A stretch of 64,000 nucleotides of DNA from Propionivibrio limicola (GTDB lineage Bacteria > Pseudomonadota > Gammaproteobacteria > Burkholderiales > Rhodocyclaceae): NCBI RefSeq assembly GCF_009469695.1, contig NZ_SSSR01000004.1, positions 62,001-126,000 on the forward strand, written 5' to 3'. The position numbers and the translations under genes are program-made. Each line of letters starts with the position of its first letter. Position 1 is the first letter of the stretch. The notes beneath the pieces are model-generated. The model was not told the DNA's origin. It searched no databases and worked only from the letters and a program-made list of their open reading frames with translations. Below are positions 21,246 through 29,153 of this stretch, in pieces.

Positions 21246-21687
21246 CGTTAATATCTTTACCGACGGCGGTTGCCGCGGCAACCCCGGCCCCGGCGGCTGG
21301 GGCGTCCTCCTGCGAGCAGGCACCGCCGAAAAGGAACTCTGGGGGGGCGAAGCGGAGACCACAAACAACCGGATGGAACTCACCGCCGTTATCCGCGCCC
21401 TTGAGGCTCTCAAACGCCCCGTCTCCGTCAGTATCCACACCGATTCCCAATACGTGCAAAAAGGCATCAGCGAATGGATACACAACTGGAAGCGTAACGG
21501 CTGGAAAACGGCCGATCGAAAACCGGTCAAAAACGCCGACCTCTGGCAAGAACTCGATAGCCTCGTCAAGCATCACCAAATCCGCTGGGTCTGGGTCAAG
21601 GGCCATGCCGGACACGAAGGCAATGAACGAGCTGACCAGCTAGCCAATCGCGGTATCGATGAAGTGCTCGGCATTACCCAGCGATAG
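21229..21687 (+). CDS. rnhA: Ribonuclease HI
   Basis: RNase HI degrades the RNA strand of RNA-DNA hybrids. About 152 residues with the full catalytic set: Asp in [17 protein letters not shown], Glu in [12 protein letters not shown], Asp in IHTDSQYV, and His/Asp in [16 protein letters not shown]. The start is set at the GTG at 21229, which is 11 bases after an AAGGAA ribosome-binding site. A TTG at 21220 is too close to that site. It overlaps the end of the upstream methyltransferase by 17 bases and is followed by dnaQ, the usual rnhA-dnaQ pairing, here co-directional. Confidence 0.96.
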   Translation: MVSETSVNIFTDGGCRGNPGPGGWGVLLRAGTAEKELWGGEAETTNNRMELTAVIRALEALKRPVSVSIHTDSQYVQKGISEWIHNWKRNGWKTADRKPVKNADLWQELDSLVKHHQIRWVWVKGHAGHEGNERADQLANRGIDEVLGITQR

Positions 21688-21734
21688 CCAAATCATTCAG
21701 CCGCCCTCTCAAACAACACAAGGCACTACAGCTT

Positions 21735-22466
21735 ATGCGCCAAATATTTCTCGATACCGAAACAACCGGCCTTGAGCATAAACTCGGCCATCGCATTATT
21801 GAAATTGGCTGCGTTGAGATGCGCAATCGACGCCTGACGCACAAGCACTTTCACCGCTACCTGAACCCGGACCGCGATATTGACGCGGGCGCGCTCGCAG
21901 TTCACGGCATCAGCCTCGAATTTCTTCAGGACAAGCCGCGCTTTAACGAAATAGCCGAGGAATTCCTCGATTTTATTCGCGGCGCTGAACTCATCATTCA
22001 TAACGCCCCCTTCGATGTCGGCTTTCTGAACGCCGAACTGGCCCGGCTTGACCTGGCCCCCATTAACACGGTGTGCCATGGCATCGTGGACACCCTGCGT
22101 CTTGCCAAAGAGATGTTTCCGGGCAAACGAAACAATCTTGATGCGCTGTGCGATCGCTACGGAATCGACAATTCGCATCGAACCCTGCACGGCGCGTTGC
22201 TTGACTCGGAGATTTTGGCCGAAGTCTATGTCGCCATGACCCGTGGCCAAGAAAGCCTGGACATGGGGATTTCAAGCGATGCCCCTGCCCCATCCGATAT
22301 CAACATTGCCCCAATAAGCCTGTCGACAAGCGGAAAACAGCGAATAATCAGAGCCTCCGAGACCGAACTCGCCGAGCATCACAACGTGCTACAGACGATT
22401 CAGAAGGAGGCCAAGGGAAAATGCCTCTGGCTTCCTACGGAAACCATAGACCGAGCAGACGCCTGA
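21735..22466 (+). CDS. dnaQ: DNA polymerase III epsilon subunit (proofreading exonuclease)
   Basis: The 243-residue 3'-5' proofreading exonuclease of the replicative polymerase. The DEDDh motifs are clear: ExoI DTETTG (residues 7-12), ExoII HNAPFDVGFLN, and ExoIII with HRTLHGALLDSEILAEVY supplying the His and Asp. A C-terminal tail of about 60 residues likely binds the alpha subunit. It is the last chromosomal gene before the left end of the genomic island, which begins about 100 bases downstream. Confidence 0.97.
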   Translation: MRQIFLDTETTGLEHKLGHRIIEIGCVEMRNRRLTHKHFHRYLNPDRDIDAGALAVHGISLEFLQDKPRFNEIAEEFLDFIRGAELIIHNAPFDVGFLNAELARLDLAPINTVCHGIVDTLRLAKEMFPGKRNNLDALCDRYGIDNSHRTLHGALLDSEILAEVYVAMTRGQESLDMGISSDAPAPSDINIAPISLSTSGKQRIIRASETELAEHHNVLQTIQKEAKGKCLWLPTETIDRADA

Positions 22467-22571
22467 CCGTGCCGTGTGCGCAAAGCGCCATGACGGTAAC
22501 CGTACCTGACAGTGGACGTGTTACGTCATATCGCCTTCACTTGCTCTTGGATTTCGACGGACACAACCGGA

Positions 22572-22675
22572 GTTGCACGAACACAAAAAAGACCAGCCCC
22601 CACTTGAATTAGTCGGTTTCTGGCCTTTGATGGATTAGCTTCGACTTTCAGATGGTGCCGGAACCGGAATCGAAC
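22572..22675. repeat. Left attachment repeat of the tRNA-Leu island
   Basis: This stretch of about 104 bases is an imperfect direct copy of 35423-35529. The last 23 bases (22653-22675) reproduce the 3' end of the tRNA-Leu(UAA) gene, including the CCA end and the T-loop TCGAAC, with one base deleted and one substituted. The rest resembles the region just past the tRNA, including a decayed copy of its terminator. It marks the far end of the integrated element. Bases 22467-22571, between dnaQ and this repeat, hold nothing I recognise. Confidence 0.75.
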
Positions 22676-22726
22676 ACGCGCATTAACTAATTGATTAAAA
22701 GAACTAATATATTTCTATGTTTTTTT

Positions 22727-22747
22727 GTTACCGTCAAAGTTACTGTC
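22727..22747 (+). promoter_or_regulatory. Left pair of integrase arm-type sites
   Basis: Two nine-base direct repeats, GTTACCGTC and GTTACTGTC, are spaced 12 bases start to start. The same pair with the same 12-base spacing occurs at 35371-35391, at the other end of the island. Paired short repeats just inside both ends, next to an integrase gene, are what arm-type integrase-binding sites look like. The role is inferred. Confidence 0.6.
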
Positions 22748-22844
22748 AAAAAAATTTGCTGTTCGCTTTTTTCCAATTCCACCGTCTGATGTCTGAGCTT
22801 CATGGAGCTTCGTTATCACGAACAAACGCGGTTAAAGCGGGGCG

Positions 22845-23027
22845 TCAAAGGGCGATGTCCTCGTGACTCATGAAAACAACCACACCGCCATAGTCGGCCG
22901 GCAACCCCGCCCGCTGTAAGGCTTCTTCTTCGGACTCGCCGTCATCACGCCGGACGACTACGAAACCGGGCTGACCGCGCCTTCTCGCGGCCTCGACAAG
23001 TGCGATGCGTCGTTCCAATCGGGTCAT
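22845..23027 (-). CDS. Small hypothetical protein of the island
   Basis: A 60-residue protein with an Arg-rich helix at the start (RLERRIALVEAARRRG), then a beta-strand-like GFVVVRRDDGESEEEAL and a C-terminal GGVVVFMSHED. No family recognised. Its ATG overlaps the stop of the upstream DUF5681-like gene (23024-23027), so the two are probably one operon. Small gene pairs of this kind are often seen in phages and integrative elements, which fits the island setting. Confidence 0.55.
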   Translation of the reverse strand: MTRLERRIALVEAARRRGQPGFVVVRRDDGESEEEALQRAGLPADYGGVVVFMSHEDIAL

Positions 23028-23455
23028 TTGGATTTCTCCTCCAAGGCGGCGATACGGGTTTCCAATTCAATCGTTTCGAGCGCTTTCCGTTGCGCTTCGA
23101 TCAGGCCCGACAACGTAGTGGCTTCGCCCAGTAGCAACTGACCGTCGGCGACGGCCTTGAAAATTGCCTGCTGCGCGGCGCTGATGCCGGCGATGGTCGA
23201 GGTCTCGGGCAGTTCGAGTGATATCGGCCGTTCTCGTGCCGGGGGGCAAAGCCGGTCGAGTACCAGCCGGGCGGCGCTCAGGTCGCCTGCCTTGGCCGCC
23301 TCGATAACCGCTTCGGTGATTTCCTTGGCGCCGTTCTCCATTAACGTCAAGAGCATCGTCGTCGCCTTGTTACGCGTTCCGGCCGGCTTCCCCTTCGGAT
23401 TTCCCGACTGTCCGGGTTTCCATGCCTGAGGCGGTGCTTTTCGCTGTTCGGTCAT
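23024..23455 (-). CDS. DUF5681-like protein
   Basis: A 143-residue protein whose N-terminus carries the DUF5681 hallmark WKPGQSGNPKGKPAGTRNKA (residues 12-31). A helical body of about 100 residues follows, rich in Ala and Glu. The family occurs in phages and mobile elements and has no assigned function that I know of. It is translationally coupled to the following 60-residue gene by a four-base overlap. The pair is the first coding content inside the left end of the island. Confidence 0.75.
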   Translation of the reverse strand: MTEQRKAPPQAWKPGQSGNPKGKPAGTRNKATTMLLTLMENGAKEITEAVIEAAKAGDLSAARLVLDRLCPPARERPISLELPETSTIAGISAAQQAIFKAVADGQLLLGEATTLSGLIEAQRKALETIELETRIAALEEKSK

Positions 23456-23939
23456 TGTTCTGCCTCTGTAAAATCAGAGAATTCCATCTTAAACAGTATG
23501 TCGCGCGCACCAGCATTTTTGCGTGTGCTCAACATGAGAAAACCGCGCTTCAAGTTAAAATTGGTTGTCTCTATCGCGTTGAACGGCAGCTTTTTCTGTT
23601 TGGCGAACTCACACTACCGCCCCTATCCCGACTTTCTTTGTTTCGCTGCCCCGACGGCAGGTTGCGGAGTTGCCCAGTCGTTCTGAGCCGGGACCGACCG
23701 AGAACTACTCGGCCACAGCAGACCTTGGGCATCTGGCCAGACTCGGGCTGCAATGCGCCGGTTACCGGCCGCTCAGCATCTAATGGCGATCAATGACATC
23801 TTGCTGTTCGATGAACTTGAACTCCCGACCCGCCGCTGACGGTCGATTGGTCTGGGGCCAAGGGAAGGTATGGAGTAGAACAGTCGCGCGAGGAGGCCTC
23901 TCAAGGGCAAACCAACCAGCCTTTGCCGACGTTCCACGG
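23456..23939. other. Non-coding or degraded stretch in the island
   Basis: No convincing gene on either strand. The open frames present are short, have no recognisable domain and lack good ribosome-binding sites. It may be decayed mobile-element sequence, but I see no transposase motif. Confidence 0.4.
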
Positions 23940-24071
23940 CTAGTCCGATTGGTCGGCGTAGGGCTTGATAGGCAGCCCCTCCATGGCGGCTTGGAGCGCT
24001 GACCGCGTGATTAGCCATTCGTCATCCGCAGAGGGCACAGTCGCATCAAGAGCACGCAACAGGGCTGGCCT
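23940..24071 (-). pseudogene. Possible gene remnant
   Basis: A minus-strand frame open between a stop at 24072-24074 and a TAG at 23940-23942. It encodes a peptide whose later part (DDEWLITRSALQAAMEGL and on) has the composition of a real C-terminus. There is no ATG start, and only TTG or internal codons could start it. It could be the tail of a gene truncated when the island was assembled. No family recognised. Confidence 0.25.
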
Positions 24072-24102
24072 TTACGAAATCTTGATAAACCTGGCCCCAA
24101 TC

Positions 24103-24137
24103 TTGTCACTGTTTTGACAGTCATCCTCCTAGCATGA
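24103..24137 (+). promoter_or_regulatory. Dyad operator/promoter element, copy 1
   Basis: A 35-base element containing the inverted repeat TTGTCA/TGACAG-type arms around a 5-6 base centre, ending in CTAGCATGA. It matches 24419-24453 at about 26 of 35 positions. It lies 26 bases before the start codon of the 69-residue membrane protein gene. A KdpE or other activator site overlapping a weak promoter is the likely role (inference). Confidence 0.5.
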
Positions 24138-24162
24138 AAGCGTCACCTAAAGGAGTTCTGTC

Positions 24163-24372
24163 ATGACGATCATCAGTTCTGTTTTGACTCTTGCCACGAA
24201 TCCGTTGCTAATTTTCGCTGTTCTAGTCGCGATTGCGGTCGCCATCGTTCTGGTGGCGCAGGTTATTGCCGGGCAACTGTTCGGGCGACCTCAGCCTGCG
24301 CAGCGTGTATTGGGGAGCGAGACTGCGCATGAGGAGCCGCGCTCAGTAATTTTTGTAGAGCAATTCTGGTAA
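24163..24372 (+). CDS. Small single-pass membrane protein upstream of kdp
   Basis: A 69-residue protein with one strong hydrophobic segment (residues about 14-40, LLIFAVLVAIAVAIVLVAQVIAG) and a polar C-terminal tail. A good AAGGAG ribosome-binding site lies seven bases before the ATG. I do not recognise the family. It is preceded by the same dyad element that precedes the kdp operon, so it is probably controlled together with potassium uptake. It could be an accessory or regulatory peptide of the Kdp system; this is inference. Confidence 0.6.
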   Translation: MTIISSVLTLATNPLLIFAVLVAIAVAIVLVAQVIAGQLFGRPQPAQRVLGSETAHEEPRSVIFVEQFW

Positions 24373-24418
24373 GCACACCGGCCGCTTTTATGTCTTCTTG
24401 ATAGCGAGAATCTGTTTC

Positions 24419-24453
24419 TTGTCAGCATTTTGACAGGCACTTTTCTAGTATGA
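24419..24453 (+). promoter_or_regulatory. Dyad operator/promoter element, copy 2 (kdp operon)
   Basis: Second copy of the 35-base element, with arms TTGTCA and TGACAG and ending CTAGTATGA. It lies 32 bases before the first small reading frame of the kdp operon. TAGTAT is a plausible -10, and no good -35 is present at 17 bases, as expected for an activator-dependent promoter. KdpE is encoded in the same locus and is the natural candidate. Confidence 0.55.
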
Positions 24454-24484
24454 GTTTGTCGCGTAACCGGTATGGAGTCCCACC

Positions 24485-24577
24485 ATGGATATGGTCTATT
24501 TCACGCTTATAGGGTTGTTGTTCGCTCTGATGTTTGCTTTTGCTGCCGGCTGCGCCCGGCTCGGAGGAATCAAATGA
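24485..24577 (+). CDS. 30-residue membrane peptide preceding kdpF
   Basis: A tiny gene of 30 codons starting at the ATG at 24485 behind a TGGAG ribosome-binding site. It encodes one hydrophobic helix (YFTLIGLLFALMFAFAAGC) followed by a short basic tail (ARLGGIK). Its stop overlaps the kdpF start as ATGA, so it is translationally coupled to kdpFABC. Short peptides at this place occur in other proteobacterial kdp operons as far as I recall, but I know no function. It may be an extra stabilising subunit like KdpF. Confidence 0.65.
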   Translation: MDMVYFTLIGLLFALMFAFAAGCARLGGIK

Positions 24578-24666
24578 TCTGGCTCTACATTCTCAGTGGC
24601 TTGGTTGCTGCCGGACTGTTTGTCTATCTGGTTGCGGCGCTGCTTAACCCGGAGAATTTCTCATGA
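24574..24666 (+). CDS. kdpF: KdpF, small subunit of the potassium-transporting ATPase
   Basis: A 30-residue single-helix peptide (MIWLYILSGLVAAGLFVYLV, then AALLNPENF), matching KdpF in length and in the C-terminal LLNPENF-type motif. KdpF stabilises the KdpABC complex in the membrane. Both ends overlap neighbours by four bases (ATGA with the upstream peptide and with kdpA). Confidence 0.92.
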   Translation: MIWLYILSGLVAAGLFVYLVAALLNPENFS

Positions 24667-26441
24667 ACTCGCATGCATGGGAACTTCTTGTTCTCTACCT
24701 GACCGTTCTTTTGCTCACGGTCAAACCGATGGGCATATACCTCGCTATGGTGATGGAGGGCGAGTTTGCCTTCGTCCGGAAAACCGAGCGCCCGCTCTAT
24801 CGCCTGTGTGGCATCCGTGCCGAAGAGGAAATGGGCTGGCTCAAATACACCTTCGCCATCCTGCTCTTCAATGCACTCGGCGTTCTCGCGGTCTACGCGT
24901 TGCAGCGGCTGCAGGCCTGGTTGCCGCTCAATCCGCAGGGGATGACCAACGTTAGTCCGGACTCGGCGTTCAACACGGCCGTCAGCTTCGCCTCGAACAC
25001 CAACTGGCAAGGCTACGGCGGCGAGTCGACGATGAGCTACCTGACGCAGATGCTGGCGCTGACCGTGCAGAATTTCCTTTCCGCGGCCACCGGCATCGTC
25101 GTCGTCATCGCGCTGATCCGCGGCTTCGCCCGCCACACGGCGGCGAGCATCGGCAACGCCTGGGTCGACCTCACGCGCATCACGCTGTACGTCCTGCTGC
25201 CGATCTCCATCGTCTATGCCGTGTTCCTGGTCGGCCAGGGATCGATCCAGAACTTTGATGCGTACAAGGACGTAACGACGATGGAAGTCACCAAGTACGA
25301 CACGCCCAAGCTCGACGCCGCCGGTCAGCTGGTCAAGAACGAAAAAGGCGTAGTCGTCACCGAGCCCACCGAAGCGAAAACCCAGACGCTGGCCATGGGT
25401 CCGGTCGCCTCACAGGAAGCGATCAAGATGCTCGGCACCAACGGCGGCGGTTTCTTCAACGCCAACTCGGCGCACCCCTTTGAAAACCCGACGCCGCTTT
25501 CCAACTTCGTCCAGATGCTGTCGATCTCCCTGATTCCCGGTGCGCTGTGCTTCACCTTCGGGCGCATGGTCGGCGACACCCGCCAGGGCTGGGCCGTGCT
25601 GGCGGCGATGACGATCCTGTTCATCGGCCTGGCGATTGCGGCCATGGCCTTCGAGCAGCAGGCCAACCCGCTGCTGACCCAACTCGGCGTCGACCCGGCG
25701 CTCGGCAACATGGAAGGCAAGGAGGCGCGTTTCGGCATCGCCGAGTCCGGCCTGTTCGCCACGATCACCACCTCGGCGTCCTGCGGCGCAGTCATTGCCA
25801 TGCACGACTCGTTCATGCCGCTGGGCGGCCTGATTCCGCTGATCGGCATGCACCTCGGCGAGGTGGTCTTCGGCGGCGTCGGCACGGGCCTGTACGGCAT
25901 GCTGGTATTCGCCATCCTGGCGGTGTTCATTTCCGGCCTGATGATCGGGCGTACGCCGGAATACCTGGGCAAGAAGATCGAGACCTACGAGATGAAGATG
26001 ACCTCGATCGCCATCTTGGTGACGCCGCTGCTGGTGCTGGTCGGCACGGCCATCGCGGTGATCGCCGCCGACGGGCGCGCGGGCATCGCCAACCCCGGCG
26101 CACACGGCTTCTCGGAAATTCTCTACGCCTTCTCGTCGGCCGCCAACAACAACGGCAGCGCTTTTGCCGGCCTCTCGGCCAACACGCCGTTCTACAACAC
26201 GCTGCTCGGGCTGGCCATGTGGTTCGGCCGCTTCGGCGTGATCGTGCCGGTGCTGGCCATCGCCGGCTCGCTGGCCGCCAAGAAGCGCCTGGCCGTCACC
26301 GAAGGCACGCTGCCGACGCACAGCCCGCTGTTCGTCGTACTTCTGGTCGGCATCGTGCTGCTGGTCGGTCTGCTCAACTACGTGCCGGCGCTGGCGCTCG
26401 GGCCGGTCATCGAGCAATTGATGCTCTTTGCCGCGCACTGA
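24663..26441 (+). CDS. kdpA: Potassium-transporting ATPase subunit A
   Basis: KdpA is the potassium-channel-like, ion-translocating subunit of the high-affinity KdpFABC pump. The 592-residue protein has about ten membrane helices. The four selectivity-loop regions typical of the superfamily of K+ transporters are visible: [53 protein letters not shown] and [20 protein letters not shown]. It overlaps kdpF by four bases and is followed by kdpB after 11 bases. Confidence 0.98.
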   Translation: MNSHAWELLVLYLTVLLLTVKPMGIYLAMVMEGEFAFVRKTERPLYRLCGIRAEEEMGWLKYTFAILLFNALGVLAVYALQRLQAWLPLNPQGMTNVSPDSAFNTAVSFASNTNWQGYGGESTMSYLTQMLALTVQNFLSAATGIVVVIALIRGFARHTAASIGNAWVDLTRITLYVLLPISIVYAVFLVGQGSIQNFDAYKDVTTMEVTKYDTPKLDAAGQLVKNEKGVVVTEPTEAKTQTLAMGPVASQEAIKMLGTNGGGFFNANSAHPFENPTPLSNFVQMLSISLIPGALCFTFGRMVGDTRQGWAVLAAMTILFIGLAIAAMAFEQQANPLLTQLGVDPALGNMEGKEARFGIAESGLFATITTSASCGAVIAMHDSFMPLGGLIPLIGMHLGEVVFGGVGTGLYGMLVFAILAVFISGLMIGRTPEYLGKKIETYEMKMTSIAILVTPLLVLVGTAIAVIAADGRAGIANPGAHGFSEILYAFSSAANNNGSAFAGLSANTPFYNTLLGLAMWFGRFGVIVPVLAIAGSLAAKKRLAVTEGTLPTHSPLFVVLLVGIVLLVGLLNYVPALALGPVIEQLMLFAAH

Positions 26442-26452
26442 TTGGAGACAAA

Positions 26453-28543
26453 ATGACGCGCAAGACTTTTACCCTCTTCGATCCGGAACTGGCCGTCCCG
26501 GCCGTCACCGACGCGTTCCGGAAACTCTCCCCGGCGGTGCAGTGGCGCAATCCGGTGATGTTCGTCGTATATATCGGCAGCATCCTGACCTCGGTGCTCT
26601 GGATTCAGGCGCTGGGCGGCCAGGGCGAGGCACGAGTGGTGGAAAACCCGGGTTTCATCCTGGCCATCGCCCTGTGGCTGTGGTTCACGGTGCTCTTCGC
26701 CAACTTCGCCGAAGCGCTGGCCGAAGGCCGCAGCAAGGCGCAGGCCGCTTCGCTGCGCGGCCTGAAGAAGGAGACCTTGGCCAAGAAGCTCCATGAACCG
26801 CACCTCGAATCGAAATGGCAGATGGTCCCGGCCACCGACCTGCGCAAGGGCGACGTGGTGCTCATCGCCGCGCACGAGTTCATCCCGGCCGACGGCGAAG
26901 TCATCGAAGGCGTCGCCTCGGTCGACGAATCGGCGATCACCGGCGAATCGGCGCCGGTCATCCGCGAATCCGGCGGCGATTTTTCCTCGGTCACCGGCGG
27001 CACACGCGTGCTGTCCGACTGGATCATCGTGCGCGTCACGGTCAATCCCGGCGAGACCTTCGTCGACCGCATGATCGCCATGGTCGAGAACGCCAAGCGC
27101 CAGAAGACGCCGAACGAGATCGCGCTGACCATCCTGCTCGTCGCGTTGACCATCGTCTTCCTCGCCGTGACGGTCACGCTGCTGCCGTACTCGATGTTCA
27201 GCGTCGACGTCGCCGGAGCCGGCACGCCGGTCAGCATCACCGTGCTGATCGCGCTACTCGTCTGCCTGATCCCGACCACGATCGCCGGGCTGCTCTCGGC
27301 CATCGGCGTGGCCGGCATGAGCCGCATGATGCAGGCCAACGTCATCGCCACCTCCGGACGCGCGGTCGAGGCGGCCGGCGACGTCGACGTGCTGCTGCTC
27401 GACAAGACCGGCACCATTACCCTCGGCAACCGCCAGGCTTCGGCCTTCCTGCCGGCCGACGGCGTCACCGAGGCCGAACTCGCCGACGCCGCGCAACTCG
27501 CCTCGCTCGCCGACGAAACGCCGGAAGGGCGCAGCATCGTCGTCCTCGCCAAGCAGCGCTTCAAGCTGCGTGAACGCGACATCCACGCGCTCGACGCCCA
27601 CTTCGTGCATTTCACGGCACAGATGCGCATGAGCGGCGTCAATCTCGGCGAGCGGCAGATCCGCAAGGGCGCGGCGGAAGCCATCAAAGCCTTCGTCGAA
27701 GCCGAGGGCGGCAGCTTCCACAAATCGGTGAGCGGCAAGGTCGACGACGTCGCCCGCCGCGGCAGCACGCCGCTGGTCGTCGCCGAATCAAGCCAAGGCA
27801 AGGTGCGCGTCCTCGGCGTGATCGAACTGAAAGACATCGTCAAGGGCGGCATCAAGGAGCGTTTCGCGGAACTGCGCCAGATGGGCATCAAGACGGTGAT
27901 GGTCACCGGCGACAACCGCGTGACAGCCGCCGCGATCGCCGCCGAGGCCGGCGTCGACGACTTCCTTGCCGAGGCCACGCCGGAAGCCAAGCTCAAGCTG
28001 ATCCGCCAGTACCAGTCGGAAGGCCGCCTGGTGGCGATGACCGGCGACGGCACCAACGATGCGCCGGCGCTGGCCCAGGCCGACGTCGCCGTGGCCATGA
28101 ACACCGGCACGCAGGCGGCCAAGGAGGCCGGCAACATGGTCGACCTCGACTCCAACCCGACCAAGCTGATCGAGGTCGTCGAGACCGGCAAGCAGATGCT
28201 GATGACGCGCGGGTCGCTGACGACGTTTTCCATCGCCAACGACATCGCCAAGTACTTCGCGATCATTCCGGCAGCCTTCGTCAGCACCTACCCGCAGCTT
28301 TCCGCGCTCAACGTCATGGGCCTGGCCAGCCCGTCGTCGGCGATCCTCTCGGCGGTGATCTTCAACGCGCTGATCATCGTCTTCCTGATCCCGCTGGCCT
28401 TGAAGGGCGTCAAATACCGCCCGCTCGGCGCGGCCACGCTGCTGCGCCAGAACCTGGCGATCTACGGCCTCGGCGGCATCGTCGCCCCCTTCCTCGGCAT
28501 CAAGCTGATCGACGTGCTGATCGCCGCGGCTGGTCTAGCCTGA
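26453..28543 (+). CDS. kdpB: Potassium-transporting P-type ATPase subunit B
   Basis: The 696-residue catalytic subunit, a P-type ATPase. The phosphorylation motif DKTGTIT, the actuator loop TGES (ITGESAPV) and the hinge motif [16 protein letters not shown] are all present. Six to seven membrane helices flank them. The start is the ATG at 26453 ([12 protein letters not shown]) behind a TTGGAG ribosome-binding site. The reading frame is open far upstream inside kdpA but without KdpB features. It works with KdpA, KdpC and KdpF in ATP-driven potassium uptake. Confidence 0.98.
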   Translation: MTRKTFTLFDPELAVPAVTDAFRKLSPAVQWRNPVMFVVYIGSILTSVLWIQALGGQGEARVVENPGFILAIALWLWFTVLFANFAEALAEGRSKAQAASLRGLKKETLAKKLHEPHLESKWQMVPATDLRKGDVVLIAAHEFIPADGEVIEGVASVDESAITGESAPVIRESGGDFSSVTGGTRVLSDWIIVRVTVNPGETFVDRMIAMVENAKRQKTPNEIALTILLVALTIVFLAVTVTLLPYSMFSVDVAGAGTPVSITVLIALLVCLIPTTIAGLLSAIGVAGMSRMMQANVIATSGRAVEAAGDVDVLLLDKTGTITLGNRQASAFLPADGVTEAELADAAQLASLADETPEGRSIVVLAKQRFKLRERDIHALDAHFVHFTAQMRMSGVNLGERQIRKGAAEAIKAFVEAEGGSFHKSVSGKVDDVARRGSTPLVVAESSQGKVRVLGVIELKDIVKGGIKERFAELRQMGIKTVMVTGDNRVTAAAIAAEAGVDDFLAEATPEAKLKLIRQYQSEGRLVAMTGDGTNDAPALAQADVAVAMNTGTQAAKEAGNMVDLDSNPTKLIEVVETGKQMLMTRGSLTTFSIANDIAKYFAIIPAAFVSTYPQLSALNVMGLASPSSAILSAVIFNALIIVFLIPLALKGVKYRPLGAATLLRQNLAIYGLGGIVAPFLGIKLIDVLIAAAGLA

Positions 28544-28559
28544 ACAACAGGAGAAATCA

Positions 28560-29132
28560 ATGAAAACCCTGCTCCGTCCCGCCCTCAGCCTGTTCGTCTT
28601 GCTGAGCCTCATCACCGGCCTTGCTTATCCGTTCCTGGTGACCGGCCTCGCCAAAACCGCCTTCCCGGAGAAAGCGAGCGGTAGCCTGATCGTCAAGGAT
28701 GGCAAGACGGTCGGTTCCCGCCTGATCGGCCAGAACTTCAGTGACCCGAAATACTTCTGGGGCCGTCCCTCGGCCACCGGACCGATGCCGTACAACGCCG
28801 CCGCCTCGGGTGGCTCAAACCAAGGGCCGCTCAACCCGGCGCTGGTCGACGCGGTCAAGGGCCGGATCGAGGCGCTGAAGGCCGCCGATCCCGACAACAC
28901 TCGGCCGATCCCGGCCGATCTGGTCACCGCTTCGGCCAGCGGGCTCGACCCGCACATAAGCCCGGCCGCGGCGGCCTATCAGGCCGGCCGCATCGCCCGC
29001 TTGCGCGGGATCGAACCGGCGGCGCTCGACGCCCTCGTCGCGCAACACACCGAAGGTCGCCAATGGAGTATCTTCGGCGAACCTCGAGTGAGTGTGCTGG
29101 AACTCAATCTTGCCCTCGACGCCTACCGGTAG
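28560..29132 (+). CDS. kdpC: Potassium-transporting ATPase subunit C
   Basis: A 190-residue KdpC with one N-terminal membrane helix ([20 protein letters not shown]) and a periplasmic domain carrying family motifs: [21 protein letters not shown] and [18 protein letters not shown]. KdpC assists KdpA/KdpB coupling and nucleotide affinity. An ACAGGAG ribosome-binding site precedes the ATG. kdpD follows after 21 bases. Confidence 0.97.
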   Translation: MKTLLRPALSLFVLLSLITGLAYPFLVTGLAKTAFPEKASGSLIVKDGKTVGSRLIGQNFSDPKYFWGRPSATGPMPYNAAASGGSNQGPLNPALVDAVKGRIEALKAADPDNTRPIPADLVTASASGLDPHISPAAAAYQAGRIARLRGIEPAALDALVAQHTEGRQWSIFGEPRVSVLELNLALDAYR

Positions 29133-29153
29133 CCCGAACAAGAGAATGCGAGC

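Noticed and set aside
23422-23796. A 124-codon plus-strand frame in the island left part
   Set aside because: No domain, it starts inside the DUF5681-like gene on the other strand, and its composition is not coding-like.
26605-28287. A minus-strand open frame of about 560 codons opposite kdpB
   Set aside because: Low-complexity Ser/Ala/Arg translation typical of an antisense shadow; kdpB is certain.
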